Source: Pseudomonas abietaniphila (GTDB taxonomy: Bacteria; Pseudomonadota; Gammaproteobacteria; Pseudomonadales; Pseudomonadaceae). Taken from it: a stretch of DNA of 64,000 nt. The position numbers and the translations under genes were made by a program. Positions 1 through 8,900 of the stretch are shown one piece after another. The number at the start of each line of letters is the position of its first letter. The stretch's first letter is position 1. The notes under the pieces are model-generated. The model searched no databases and had not been told where the DNA came from. It worked only from the letters and a program-made list of their open reading frames with translations. Location of the stretch: positions 1-64,000 of the forward strand of contig NZ_FNCO01000023.1 of assembly GCF_900100795.1 (NCBI RefSeq). The letters run 5' to 3'.

Positions 1-1460
1 ATCCTGGTACGCGAAATGCGGACAGGCTTACCCGCGAGAGCATAAAGCGTGTCGGCACACTGACGGACTTCGCCGGCCAGTCTCGCATCGAGGGCAGCGA
101 ACATTTCGGTGCTATTTAGACGAGGCGTACGATGTGGGCTTGGGTTTGCAGTTGACTCCGAAAGCCACTGTCTATCGTGACGATACAGCCATGCATACCC
201 CCTGCATGCATGTGCTTTGTAACATCGATAATCAGCCTCGAAAGCCGCGCGTCTTGCGCATAGCTCAATGTGAAATCGTGCCTCCCTCCAAGCATCTTGC
301 CCACCGGGTACATTTCGGATGTGACGATAGACATACGCTGATGAAACGCCTAGAACGGCAGCGATCTTTTTGGCATCAGCTCCTTCAAGAGCATGTTTCC
401 ACACAGCGGCTGACGAACAGTCCAGGCCTTTACTAGGCATCACCGGAGAAAGGCGCGTGTGAAGTCGAATGTGAGCTTTCGGACCACACGCCACCGCCTG
501 TTTCATTGGGCGTTGACCATGCAGCAAGCTCACCATGTCAATGCCCAGAGCACCGGCCAATAAAATGTATTTGAGCGGATGGTGGGAGGTTATTGGCGTA
601 CGAAGCAGCTTCATGACCCATGAGGCGGGTGTACCTGCACGAACTTCTCCGAGTATAGAAAATTCCCATTCTCGCGGGAGTGCAGCAAAAAAATCGGCCA
701 TGTGCTGCGCCAGCATGTGCAGGTGCAAGCGATGGTTATCAGAGGCAAGGTTAAGCTGCGTTGCCCTTTGTAAAAGCGTGTAGCGCACCGCCTCCGCCGA
801 CAAAGCACTGACTTCAGACTCGATGACCTGAAGTGATCGCAACGCTATTTCGTGAAGCGGCGGCATGCGCAGCAACGGGGTATCGAGAAGTACCGTGTGT
901 GCTTGCACATTCTCATCACTCGGCAGATTGAGTTGTCGAGAGCTACGGCTGGACCAGCGAGGATCAAGGATCCTAAGTGACGTGCCGTGATGCGGACATA
1001 CCAGCACGCCTGGAAGCATGTGGACCCTGTGCCAGTAAGCAACTCCCCGTTGGGCCTGATCTTGGGCGATACATTCTGGGCATAACCGCACTCGGGAGGC
1101 GAATCCAATACGGCTCGCGTTGACGCCCAGCTTCAACATCAAGCCCTTCCCATCGGCAGTCATCAGCGTCCGAGCGTGTTCTACCTGGCTCATACTCAAA
1201 AACGGCGCATAGTAGGGTAATAGCGTGTGACGCATGAGGACCTCGGCTATCGATAGCTCGGTACCGCTGGGTAGCGCGTCGACAAACTCCCCTAAATGAC
1301 TTGGGAATGCCACATTTTGCGAAAATGCTGCCGCCGATTTCAGTCCGGCAAATGCTTCTTGGCAATTACGAACACCGCAAAGACGGGCATAGCGAGAAAT
1401 CACGCTGTGCAGCGTCTCGTCGGGAAACGCGGCGGGGAAGAAATGGAGTTTAAGGTGCAC
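1..1460 (-). CDS. tnsD: TniQ/TnsD-like target selector (partial, runs off the left edge)
   Basis: An uninterrupted reading frame begins with GTG at 1460, 17 bases after the tnsC stop, behind a GGAGGTGG ribosome binding site, and is still open at base 1 (about 486 residues visible). The N-terminus has the TniQ signature (FFPAAFPDETLHSVISRYAR, residues 7-26) and a zinc finger follows: CPEC at 127-130 and CPHH at 155-158. A later HHPLKYILLAGAL segment is typical of TnsD-length proteins. In Tn7-type elements TnsD/TniQ binds the attachment target and recruits TnsC. Position last in a tnsABC operon supports the call. Length already near that of Tn7 TnsD favours TnsD over the short TniQ; the C-terminus is outside the window. 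Confidence 0.9.
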   Translation of the reverse strand, partial: MHLKLHFFPAAFPDETLHSVISRYARLCGVRNCQEAFAGLKSAAAFSQNVAFPSHLGEFVDALPSGTELSIAEVLMRHTLLPYYAPFLSMSQVEHARTLMTADGKGLMLKLGVNASRIGFASRVRLCPECIAQDQAQRGVAYWHRVHMLPGVLVCPHHGTSLRILDPRWSSRSSRQLNLPSDENVQAHTVLLDTPLLRMPPLHEIALRSLQVIESEVSALSAEAVRYTLLQRATQLNLASDNHRLHLHMLAQHMADFFAALPREWEFSILGEVRAGTPASWVMKLLRTPITSHHPLKYILLAGALGIDMVSLLHGQRPMKQAVACGPKAHIRLHTRLSPVMPSKGLDCSSAAVWKHALEGADAKKIAAVLGVSSAYVYRHIRNVPGGQDAWREARFHIELCARRAAFEADYRCYKAHACRGYAWLYRHDRQWLSESTANPSPHRTPRLNSTEMFAALDARLAGEVRQCADTLYALAGKPVRISRTR

Positions 1461-1476
1461 TTCGCCACCTCCCGAC

Positions 1477-2937
1477 TCACGCTTTGTGGTACATCGGTGA
1501 GAACTCAAACAGGTCCTCGTTGAGCCAGCCCGCAGCGCGCAGAGCATCGAGGGGAGCGTCATGTTCGCTTAGCGCTGTAGCCTCTGAGTTTTCCACTGCA
1601 GTAGCAATTGGCGATGGGTGGCCTTTCGCAAGAATGGTTGGAGATGGGTCTACCGGCTTCTCACGGGATACAACACTTCGAAGCAAGGCAAGGCGATCCT
1701 CTCGTGCCAAACCATCGAAGACCATCATTTCGCTCAGCTGATCCTCAATCGGCAGCAAATCGTCGAACTGTCGCATCCGCTTCGGATCTCGGCTACGCAG
1801 AGCTGAAAGGGCTGGCTTTAGAATCTGCATTTTTGAGTTGCTTACCTTCACCAGGACCTCGGCAGTCAAACACTCCGAGCCACTCTGGACCGCATAACGC
1901 TGACTCAATACCAGCAGCTTGACCAGGAAATCTGTGACGCCTTGAGTGTGCTCATACAGCGTGTCGAAAATCTCGTCGGTCAGCTCAGCAGTCTGTTTGC
2001 ACCACTGATAGCTCCAGAGATTTTCGACTAACAACCGCCACTCCTCATCATCTTTCTCGAATCGTTTGAATTCCAGCGTACCGGCACCACAGACTCGGCG
2101 GGCAGTCCGCATGACTTCTGAGAACAGGCTAATCGTAGAGTTCGTGCCACTGAAAACGACCGGGATACCAATGTTGTTAACCAAGTGCAGAAAGAAATTC
2201 AGCATGCTCTCCTTACCACCGGTTTTCGCCAAGTGGAGGTTTTGCAGCTCGTCGATTAACAAGGCGCCGATGAAAAACGTGCTGGCCACCTGCTCCATCT
2301 GTTGCAGCGCATCATTGATGTTTCGATGCCTGTAGCGCTTGTGATAGTCCTTGTCTCCTAGAGCGTCACCAACTGCATAAAAAAACTGCTGGCAAAATCC
2401 AGCCAGCGATCCATCCCGAGGGCAGTCAAGCTTCAGCCAAGTGATTTGGGTATGAACAAACTGCTTTCCCTCATAACGCTCATGACGGATTGTCTGTGGA
2501 TAAAGGCTCAAAATGGCGTGGAGTGCCGTCGACTTGCCAATGCCGCTCAGGCCGACGACGGTGAACGTTTCTGCAGTGGACTTGAACGCATCGTGGTAAC
2601 GCTGAGCCCCCGATAAAGAATGCAAATGCCGGACGGTAGCGGGCGACATCGGGTTACGCCCAACATACCCTCGACGGATGAGCAGTGAAAACAGGGCCTC
2701 CAGTTCCAGGTGTAACAAAAACGGCTGCACCACGGTTCTCAACCGGTCGATACAGTGAATTCGAGTGGATCCTTCGAGGGTCAGCTCTTTCGGATCCACC
2801 GGCTGAGGAAAATTCGAGATCAGCTCAATAGCCGCCGCCTCCGACAATATCGGAGGCAAAGCTTCGATAAGCGGATTGCCCGCATACTCACTTATGTCCT
2901 GTTTGACGTAATTGGCAAACGTCTGCGCACCTTTCAT
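1477..2937 (-). CDS. tnsC: TnsC-like AAA+ transposition regulator
   Basis: A 486-residue AAA+ ATPase. Walker A is GLSGIGKST at residues 129-137 and Walker B is ALLIDELQNL roughly 95 residues later. This is the TnsC/TniB class, which in Tn7 forms ATP-dependent filaments on target DNA and links the target selector to the TnsAB transposase. The start overlaps the end of tnsB by four bases (ATGA type), which implies translational coupling. The gene is followed after a short gap by tniQ/tnsD. The frame is intact with no missing motif. Confidence 0.93.
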   Translation of the reverse strand: MKGAQTFANYVKQDISEYAGNPLIEALPPILSEAAAIELISNFPQPVDPKELTLEGSTRIHCIDRLRTVVQPFLLHLELEALFSLLIRRGYVGRNPMSPATVRHLHSLSGAQRYHDAFKSTAETFTVVGLSGIGKSTALHAILSLYPQTIRHERYEGKQFVHTQITWLKLDCPRDGSLAGFCQQFFYAVGDALGDKDYHKRYRHRNINDALQQMEQVASTFFIGALLIDELQNLHLAKTGGKESMLNFFLHLVNNIGIPVVFSGTNSTISLFSEVMRTARRVCGAGTLEFKRFEKDDEEWRLLVENLWSYQWCKQTAELTDEIFDTLYEHTQGVTDFLVKLLVLSQRYAVQSGSECLTAEVLVKVSNSKMQILKPALSALRSRDPKRMRQFDDLLPIEDQLSEMMVFDGLAREDRLALLRSVVSREKPVDPSPTILAKGHPSPIATAVENSEATALSEHDAPLDALRAAGWLNEDLFEFSPMYHKA

Positions 2938-5102
2938 TTTGCCTGTCCTGGCCGAATTCTTTTGAGCAAATCGATAACCTGCGCAGTTCGCTCGCCGGCA
3001 TATGAGTCATGCGCTTTCGGTGTCAATTCAGATTGAAGTGAAGCTGGCTCCGCCCTGACGCCTTCAGGAACAACCGCATTTTCACGCTCACGGAGACGTT
3101 CTTCTGCGCGGTTCTCGCGGATGTTCCCAGTGGCCTCTGCCTTGGTGGGCGGAGCAGGTTCCAATTTTCGTTCTGCGAGCGCATGACTGATGATCTGGTG
3201 GACCTGATCGCTAAGCTGGACACGGCTTTCCAGCTCGGCTCGCCGGCGAGTAGGCGGTTTTTGGCGATAGGCTTCGAGCAGATCAAAAATCTCGTCCGAG
3301 CGGTAATTCGCGTAACCGGCATCCGATCGTCGAAGATCACAGCGGATAAACTGCTTGGCCTCTCCCTGGATCCAGATGTGCGCCGCAGAGTTCGGATCGA
3401 ACCAACACTCTATTGACCAAACGCCCCCTTTGCGAGCCTTGGCAAACCAATCTTTCTCTATGGCCATATCACACACGTAGTGCATGCCGCGAAACATCAC
3501 CCCGCCCTTTTGAACGGTCGCGCGCTCGCGCGGCAAGAGATGGAGGTAAACCAGCTCGTCGGGACGTTTGTTGGATTCGATCAGGTCGTTTTCGCAGGCC
3601 CAATTCCATATCCCGTTGGGCGTAGGTTCAACGCCGTCATTCATCATCGCCTGAGTCAGTCGGTCAGGCTGTCGATGGTGCCGGTTATAGTGGAGCACGC
3701 AATTGATGAGTATCTGGGTGAACTCTTTGAGGTTCAGCGTGGCATCGAGCCGGTAATCTCGCTCGCCTCGCTCTTTGTCTCGCGCAGCTACCCCGCCAGG
3801 TAGCCATCTGATACCCGTCAAATCATTCAAAATGCCAAACCGACTTTCTACCATAGGCTTCCAATCAGGCCGATAAGGCGGAGCAGTGCCCATCTCAATT
3901 CCCAAGCCTGACGATAGCCCCTCTGCTGCCAGTGACAACATCTCTCCCCTGTCGGCGTAAATCTGGTGGGGCAGGTGGTGACAATTCCAATCATCTGAAT
4001 TGATTTCAACGCCGTTCTGAGCGCAGAACTCGACTTTGGAGGTAAACGCGTTGAACAGCGCTTGCCTCGCCCCGTTCCAACTGGGACCTTCCAATCCTAC
4101 ATAGAGGCCAACAATCATTCCGGAGAAACTATCCACAACGATATAAACTACGGGCCGGCCAATGAGCATCCGTCTAGAGTAGCTGTTGACCAAATAAATA
4201 TCGGCAATAGTTGCGTCGATTTCGAACTGATGACACGGTCCACGCAGCCAATCGCGAACGGTACCTGAAAGCGGACGGCAGTCCTTTAACCACTTCCTCA
4301 ACCCTTTACGGCCACGCTCGGTTTCAATTTCGTCGAAAAAAATCTGTCCCCAATATCTGAACTGCCTCAGGCTGGGCAGCTCTAAGCTAGGCAGCAAACG
4401 AAGCTCTTCTTCACTGTTTTTAGAGATGTCTCGAACCGAGTAGAATCTTCTCAACATTTCGTCATATGCGCTCGAAATAGAAGACTTTTTATCTTTTACA
4501 TAAAGGGAATACCCAACTCGGATGCATCGTTTATCAACCGCACCGAGCATCTTGGAAGGCGCAGTAAGAACGCCTTGAAACTTAGGCTTTCGCCCTGGAG
4601 GCCTACTTGGATCATATTTTCTATCGGCAACACCTACCGCCGAGTAATTATTAAGCAATGAGTTTCGAACTTGACCATAAAACCAATATCGGTAAAGAAG
4701 CCGATAGATAGTTTTTCGCTGGATTCCGAGCTCTGACGCCCGTTTGCTAACAAGCCGGCCTAACTCCCCCCGTACAAATATTTGTCCTGGATATTCAGGA
4801 TCTAGCAGAGGGGCGATGACGGCCCACTTTTCGTCCCGGCCTTGCTTGGCTCTCTCATCCAACTGCTCCTCAAGCACAAGCATAAACTCGGGCGTGGTGA
4901 TGGCTGCTGGTTTGGTGTGACCAGACGCTAGCGAGCGACGCAGCTCATCAAGACCAACAGCGTACGGCTGCCGGGGAGGGTCAGCTAGATCTATCACAAC
5001 TGCTAAGTCATGCGTTTCATCCTGGTAAATGAGCCTGGCTATCGTAGAGATGACCGACAGATCGGTAACAGGCTCGAAAACGTCATTAACGAGAACAGTC
5101 AT
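2934..5102 (-). CDS. tnsB: TnsB-like DDE transposase
   Basis: A 722-residue rve-fold transposase of the TnsB/Mu class. DDE residues are visible in FEIDATIADIYLV (first Asp), IYADRGEML (second Asp) and VESRFGIL (Glu). An N-terminal HTH region (ASELGIQRKTIYRLL) precedes the catalytic core and a long charged C-terminal tail, which in Tn7 contacts TnsC, follows. TnsB binds the repeats in the transposon ends and joins the 3-prime ends to target DNA. It overlaps tnsA and tnsC by four bases on either side, so all four genes form one leftward operon. Confidence 0.94.
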   Translation of the reverse strand: MTVLVNDVFEPVTDLSVISTIARLIYQDETHDLAVVIDLADPPRQPYAVGLDELRRSLASGHTKPAAITTPEFMLVLEEQLDERAKQGRDEKWAVIAPLLDPEYPGQIFVRGELGRLVSKRASELGIQRKTIYRLLYRYWFYGQVRNSLLNNYSAVGVADRKYDPSRPPGRKPKFQGVLTAPSKMLGAVDKRCIRVGYSLYVKDKKSSISSAYDEMLRRFYSVRDISKNSEEELRLLPSLELPSLRQFRYWGQIFFDEIETERGRKGLRKWLKDCRPLSGTVRDWLRGPCHQFEIDATIADIYLVNSYSRRMLIGRPVVYIVVDSFSGMIVGLYVGLEGPSWNGARQALFNAFTSKVEFCAQNGVEINSDDWNCHHLPHQIYADRGEMLSLAAEGLSSGLGIEMGTAPPYRPDWKPMVESRFGILNDLTGIRWLPGGVAARDKERGERDYRLDATLNLKEFTQILINCVLHYNRHHRQPDRLTQAMMNDGVEPTPNGIWNWACENDLIESNKRPDELVYLHLLPRERATVQKGGVMFRGMHYVCDMAIEKDWFAKARKGGVWSIECWFDPNSAAHIWIQGEAKQFIRCDLRRSDAGYANYRSDEIFDLLEAYRQKPPTRRRAELESRVQLSDQVHQIISHALAERKLEPAPPTKAEATGNIRENRAEERLRERENAVVPEGVRAEPASLQSELTPKAHDSYAGERTAQVIDLLKRIRPGQAK

Positions 5103-5953
5103 GACATTTTCTCCATCAACGATACTTGGGCAGGGATCTGGAAAACTTCGAAGTCAGGAACTAGACCAGTAAGGTGGAGAGGAGTGTTAACCAAATCTAT
5201 TTTCAGTATCTTGTTCCAAACCAGATGGAAGAAAATTGCTTGAGCATCTATATAGGAAATGGACAGAAGGCATGCTATTTTTCTTAGACAGGTGGCCAAG
5301 GTCCACGAATATTCCCGGCTGTTTGCTAGGCAGTCGATAAAATTCGAATGCAACGGGACTTTCATTAAATCGCGATGCAGCTTCGAGTATTTTCTGATTA
5401 GTCCAAGATTTTTTATCAAATCTCGTGTAAAAAACTCATCTGTGACGATCTTCCAATCAACACCTTGGCTATGCCAAAAGCGCTTTTCAATCTCAAGTTT
5501 TTCAAGCGTGCGGTTACTTCCTTTGCCAACTAGGTCGGATCGATACTTCACAGTTCTAGCTACCGACTTAAAGTTTCCGTTCAAGTCCTTAACAGTTAGC
5601 AGGAAATCTGTTGTCATTACATAGGGCAGTGTCGTTCTAGGGTATCTGGGATAACGTACATCTATTGCCGACGCTATCGCTTGCGCACGCTCTGTAGGTA
5701 GTAACGGATATTGCTCACGGATATCCACGACGTTTTCAGAAAATTCACACACAAGGAAGTACGAACGCTCGAGATCTGACAGTAGGTGATGAATCCTCTC
5801 GATCTTCACACCTTGGATCTTGTGCGAACGACCTATCGACGGGACATCTTGTACCCGCAGCCAAGGCACGTAGCTTGCCCCGGCGCCTTCGCCAAATCCA
5901 TTTGCAATATGCCGTTCAATGTCTTGCTGTGATGCAAACTTACGACCTCGCAA
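5099..5953 (-). CDS. tnsA: TnsA-like endonuclease
   Basis: A 284-residue protein with the TnsA nuclease pattern: Glu in VVDIREQYPLL, Asp in MTTDFLLTV and Lys in the ARTVKYRSD stretch correspond to the E-D-K restriction-enzyme-like active site. TnsA cuts the 5-prime ends of the transposon so that the element moves by cut-and-paste. It is the first gene of the tnsABCD operon, starting about 80 bases inside the right-end sequence described separately. The length matches Tn7 TnsA (273). Confidence 0.92.
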   Translation of the reverse strand: MRGRKFASQQDIERHIANGFGEGAGASYVPWLRVQDVPSIGRSHKIQGVKIERIHHLLSDLERSYFLVCEFSENVVDIREQYPLLPTERAQAIASAIDVRYPRYPRTTLPYVMTTDFLLTVKDLNGNFKSVARTVKYRSDLVGKGSNRTLEKLEIEKRFWHSQGVDWKIVTDEFFTRDLIKNLGLIRKYSKLHRDLMKVPLHSNFIDCLANSREYSWTLATCLRKIACLLSISYIDAQAIFFHLVWNKILKIDLVNTPLHLTGLVPDFEVFQIPAQVSLMEKMS

Positions 5954-6022
5954 CCCACGCCTCCTCAGTCGATGCGGACCGCTTCACCTCACGCCGAGAA
6001 AAAGTCGTAGAAGGACATGACC

Positions 6023-6217
6023 GCCGTAGCGGCCATATTTCAAAGCGTTTTCTAGACTACACCCGCGGAGAGTTGAAGCGATGAATCCAGACCAAAGGGA
6101 AAGCCTGGAAAGGAAAAACCCCCATAGATACGGGGGTTTGGGCCTTGTGTCAATCTATGTTCATGAGTGTCAAACTTTATTGTTTTGTGTCAATCTTTAT
6201 TGTTCAAAACCATCATG
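6023..6217. mobile_element. Right end of the Tn7-like element, copy 1
   Basis: Lies upstream of tnsA, where Tn7 elements have their right end. It contains a terminator-like hairpin CCCCC-ATAGATA-GGGGG (6115-6138) and then three direct repeats GTGTCAAWCTWTRTT starting at 6147, 6167 and 6187, in exact 20-bp phase, as expected of TnsB binding sites. The same 195-base stretch recurs in the same orientation at 21641-21834. The outer limit is placed where similarity stops (after CCA-CATG, 6217); a 5-bp target duplication cannot be verified because the left end is not in the window. Confidence 0.75.
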
Positions 6218-6333
6218 ACGGTCAACGTGTCGTGCTGGACGTAATCAACGAACTGCCCGAGGGTGGCAAGGTTGTGTTCTGCGGAATAAACCACGATGGC
6301 AACCACGGCCACGATGATGAATAGAACTAGCAT
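6190..6333 (-). CDS. Small single-TM protein, 3-prime end replaced by the transposon end
   Basis: ATG at 6333 behind CACAGGAAG gives 47 residues starting with a strong hydrophobic helix (LVLFIIVAVVAIVV). The last codons (VLNNKD and stop) lie inside the Tn7-like right end, so the original C-terminus was probably cut off by insertion. The gene is preceded by the structured leader described at 6334-6425. No function recognised. Confidence 0.5.
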   Translation of the reverse strand: MLVLFIIVAVVAIVVYSAEHNLATLGQFVDYVQHDTLTVMMVLNNKD

Positions 6334-6425
6334 GCGATACTTCCTGTGAGTCTTGGGGAGCCAAGAACGGCCCTCTTCTACTGACCCAGCCCCGGTTTTC
6401 AAGCCGAGGCAGGTGTTCATTTCTC
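6334..6425 (-). promoter_or_regulatory. Structured leader element, copy 1
   Basis: Read on the minus strand: hairpin CCTCGG-CTTGAAAA-CCGGGG, the linker CAGTAGAAGAGG, a weaker second hairpin, then CACAGGAAG and the ATG of the gene at 6333. Two related leaders occur at 23333-23435 and 26175-26285 with the same hairpin-linker-hairpin-start order. It may be a cis-acting RNA or a cassette junction; function unknown. Confidence 0.45.
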
Positions 6426-6462
6426 CAGAGTCCCAGGCGGCTGGACATTCACCGGCATGCGG

Positions 6463-6903
6463 TCAGTTTTCAATCTTCGTTGTGCTACCGCGATACATCT
6501 TGAACAGTTGCAACAGCGATGTGATTACCCCAAGCACCGCGATAATTTTCGGGCTTAGGGACGTGGAGGCACATGCCGTATATGAACACAAGACAAACAC
6601 GGCAAAGTGGTACCACCGTGAGTTCCACAGACGCTGAAGAATAGGCCGAGCAAGCTGATAGGTGCTCGATATGGCACGTTTCGCAGGTACATGGAACGTG
6701 CGCCAAAACAGCGCTACCAGTAAGCCGAATGGCGCAGACAGCGCTGTCACCGATGACGTGAAAAACCGCGAATCTTGAGAGGTGAAGTCTTGCATCCAGA
6801 CATACAGGTGACCAGCACAGCTCATTAATGCCCCAGAGCAAATGAACAACTGAACCAGTGACACGAGCGTCGGTTTAGAGCTGTTTCCTACGGCCTTTTC
6901 CAT
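6463..6903 (-). CDS. Small membrane protein of unknown function
   Basis: A 146-residue protein with about three or four hydrophobic segments (LVQLFICSGALMSCAGHLYV, TALSAPFGLLVALFW, FAVFVLCSYTACA, IIAVLGVITSLLQLF). ATG at 6903 follows TAGGAAATGATTG. It lies directly after the small gene ending at 6907 in the first small-gene array. No family recognised. Confidence 0.7.
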   Translation of the reverse strand: MEKAVGNSSKPTLVSLVQLFICSGALMSCAGHLYVWMQDFTSQDSRFFTSSVTALSAPFGLLVALFWRTFHVPAKRAISSTYQLARPILQRLWNSRWYHFAVFVLCSYTACASTSLSPKIIAVLGVITSLLQLFKMYRGSTTKIEN

Positions 6904-6906
6904 CAA

Positions 6907-7176
6907 TCATTTCCTATCAAATAATTTTTGAGATGGCCGTGGTGGAGCCAGTTCGTTGAGCATGTGGTGTGCTTTCACTGGCTTAGCCCGCAATGCGGGC
7001 TTATGGTTGAGCTCATCTTTTTTTAAACGGATTTGCCGCCCTTCCCGCTGTCCGCTTACAACAACATCAGCCAAAGAGTCATCGTATGGATTTGATGATA
7101 CATCACACGTAACTATAAGGAAACGGCGAAACTGAGCGGGCCTCATTGGCTGAGCAGGAATCGGGATTTTCGACAT
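6907..7176 (-). CDS. Hypothetical protein of the small-gene array
   Basis: Reading frame of about 89 residues starting at ATG 7176, ending in RPSQKLFDRK; its stop is just before the next start, as expected for an operon. There is no good ribosome binding site at 7176 and the frame is open further upstream, so the start is uncertain. It overlaps no other good candidate. Not recognised. Confidence 0.45.
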   Translation of the reverse strand: MSKIPIPAQPMRPAQFRRFLIVTCDVSSNPYDDSLADVVVSGQREGRQIRLKKDELNHKPALRAKPVKAHHMLNELAPPRPSQKLFDRK

Positions 7177-7213
7177 AAAGCGCCACAGCGTGGTGCTAAG
7201 TGGTGGGAACCTT

Positions 7214-7390
7214 TCATTCGGCCTGGGTAAATTCAACACCACCGTCCCATTCGGCGACGACCTCAGCACCGCAGGAAGTGCAGGCCGATGTGATTTCTTC
7301 TTGCTGCTCCAGTAGCCGGAGCTCGCCCGCATGGCCGCACGCGTTGCACCGGTACACATACAGAACGGGAGTGGAACTTATTGTCGGCAT
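7214..7390 (-). CDS. 58-residue zinc-ribbon protein
   Basis: ATG at 7390 is preceded by AAGGGAGAGCCGGTC. The product carries two CxxC knuckles (CNAC at about residue 15 and CTSC at about residue 37), the spacing of a zinc ribbon, and an acidic C-terminus. Such small ribbons occur as nucleic-acid or protein binding accessory proteins in phages and plasmids. Function unknown. Confidence 0.65.
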   Translation of the reverse strand: MPTISSTPVLYVYRCNACGHAGELRLLEQQEEITSACTSCGAEVVAEWDGGVEFTQAE

Positions 7391-7410
7391 GACCGGCTCT
7401 CCCTTATCAG

Positions 7411-7605
7411 TTAGCTTGCTGCCCTAGCGCTGACAGGGGCTTCATCGTTTTCCGGAGCAATGTCGATAGTTTCACCACCGGCGACCATAGGCGTTATCCA
7501 ACGCCCGAAAGTGGGCTCACCCGAGATTGACTCAGCAGGGTGGTATTCCACAGAGCCGTCTTCAAAAACGACTTTCCAAGCAATTACTTCTTGTCCCGTT
7601 TCCAT
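7411..7605 (-). CDS. Hypothetical 64-residue protein
   Basis: ATG at 7605 follows ATTTGGAAAACG. The protein is short and acidic with beta-like alternation (AWKVVFEDGSVEYHP) and ends about 20 bases before the zinc-ribbon gene. Part of the leftward small-gene array. Not recognised. Confidence 0.6.
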   Translation of the reverse strand: METGQEVIAWKVVFEDGSVEYHPAESISGEPTFGRWITPMVAGGETIDIAPENDEAPVSARAAS

Positions 7606-7686
7606 ATCGTTTTCCAAATGCGAAGAGTTGAGCGTGAAAGCTCCGCGGGCTCGGCAGCAGTCGGCATAACATCCAGGCTGACCGCC

Positions 7687-7986
7687 CTACTCCGGCAGGT
7701 TCTTTTTCGGCCGTAATTTGTGCGCGTGACTGGTCACAACTTCCTGAGTCAGCTCGGTGTACCACTTGCGCACGCCCAATTTCCACAGCTGGCTTGCGAG
7801 CGTGTCCAGCCTCGCCCATGTGCGGGGGTTCTTTTCCCTCGATCGCACCGGTACCCAGTCGCTTACTTCGGCGTAGCGCACGCTTAGCATGAACTGACCA
7901 TCTACGTGCTGCGTGATTAGAAAATCACTCACCCCACGCCCGTAGATCAGATGTTTCAGCAGCTTTTCGTCTATTGCGTCATGCAT
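7687..7986 (-). CDS. Hypothetical 99-residue protein
   Basis: The start at 7986 overlaps the end of the upstream gene by eight bases, which implies coupled translation. The product is hydrophilic, rich in Trp and Arg (LASQLWKLGVRKWY), without recognisable motif. Member of the small-gene array. Confidence 0.65.
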   Translation of the reverse strand: MHDAIDEKLLKHLIYGRGVSDFLITQHVDGQFMLSVRYAEVSDWVPVRSREKNPRTWARLDTLASQLWKLGVRKWYTELTQEVVTSHAHKLRPKKNLPE

Positions 7987-8257
7987 CGTCGGGCATCCGA
8001 ACGGCGTCGCCGAACTCGTTGTGAGTCCTGAATATCAGCGTGCCGGGTTTTGCATAGCTCACCTCGCCGCCGATCACTTCACCGCCGGGCAGAGTTACCC
8101 GCACGTGCGTGGTACCGTGGCGATCACTACGGTCGTTCTCGAACAGTACCGCGTAGGCCCAAATGGTTCGTTGTTCGAACAGAACCGGCACGCCCGCCAG
8201 CAGCGTGCGCTGCTCCCCGGCAAACAACTCGACATCGACTTGAGAGCGTTGACTCAT
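7979..8257 (-). CDS. Hypothetical 92-residue protein
   Basis: The chosen ATG (8257) overlaps the stop of the preceding gene as ATGA, so it is probably translated by re-initiation; an upstream in-frame start lies inside the neighbour and is less likely. The product shows beta-strand alternation (GTTHVRVTLPGGEVIGGEV). Function unknown. Confidence 0.65.
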   Translation of the reverse strand: MSQRSQVDVELFAGEQRTLLAGVPVLFEQRTIWAYAVLFENDRSDRHGTTHVRVTLPGGEVIGGEVSYAKPGTLIFRTHNEFGDAVRMPDDA

Positions 8258-8538
8258 CGCACAGGCTCTGGAGGCAGGCGGCACAGGTTCTCGCGTAGGA
8301 ACAACCAGGGTTGCTGCACAAAGTCACCCGTGTTGTTGCAGCCTTCAATGTGTTCAAACGGTGCCCAAGCGTCACCAGCGCACTGCCCGGCGCCGCAGGC
8401 CACACAGCCCACACGGCCATCTCCAAGCATCATCCAGCGAGCGGCCCATCCCTCCATTGCCAGCGTGACCCAGGCCACTGCCGGAATGCTAATTTCATCA
8501 TCGTCAATTGGCCTGTTTTCGTAGGCATCTTCGCGCAT
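8254..8538 (-). CDS. Hypothetical Cys-rich 94-residue protein
   Basis: Strong ribosome binding site (AAAGGAGGG) before ATG 8538. It contains CVACGAGQC plus a further Cys in EGCNNTG and one near the end (ENLCR), which suggests metal binding. Overlaps the next gene by four bases. Not assignable to a family by eye. Confidence 0.65.
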   Translation of the reverse strand: MREDAYENRPIDDDEISIPAVAWVTLAMEGWAARWMMLGDGRVGCVACGAGQCAGDAWAPFEHIEGCNNTGDFVQQPWLFLRENLCRLPPEPVR

Positions 8539-8612
8539 GCTGAGCCCTCCTTTGGATCTGAAGCGTTACCGATAATGCGGCATTTTACCCGGCACGGCGA
8601 CTGCACTCATAC

Positions 8613-8900
8613 TCAGCATTCGATTTGTCTGTCGCCAGGTCGAACATCCCGGGCACCAAAGCGCGTGGATAGGCCGCGTGCATCACCAGGACGCATGCGC
8701 CCTCCGTGATCGCCTGCCAGAAAAGCCGCACTTCGTTTGAGGCCAAGCACCTTGGCCCGCGCCTGAATGGCCGTGGCGGAGCGGCGGAGGACGGCCATCA
8801 GCTTGACCATCGGCACATCGGGATAACTGGCGCGCAGATAAGCCTCCTGCCCACCGGTCCAATTCAGTCTAGGCGGCTGAGCACGTTTACTGACCGCCAT
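8613..8900 (-). CDS. Small Myb/SANT-like HTH protein
   Basis: Start taken at ATG 8900, which overlaps the stop of the upstream gene (8887). The product has the Trp-led helix pattern of short Myb/SANT-like DNA-binding domains: LNWTGGQEAYLRASYPD followed by LRRSATAIQARAKVLGLKR. A related segment sits at the C-terminus of the regulator at 14883-15773. Likely a DNA-binding protein; target unknown. Confidence 0.6.
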   Translation of the reverse strand: MAVSKRAQPPRLNWTGGQEAYLRASYPDVPMVKLMAVLRRSATAIQARAKVLGLKRSAAFLAGDHGGRMRPGDARGLSTRFGARDVRPGDRQIEC

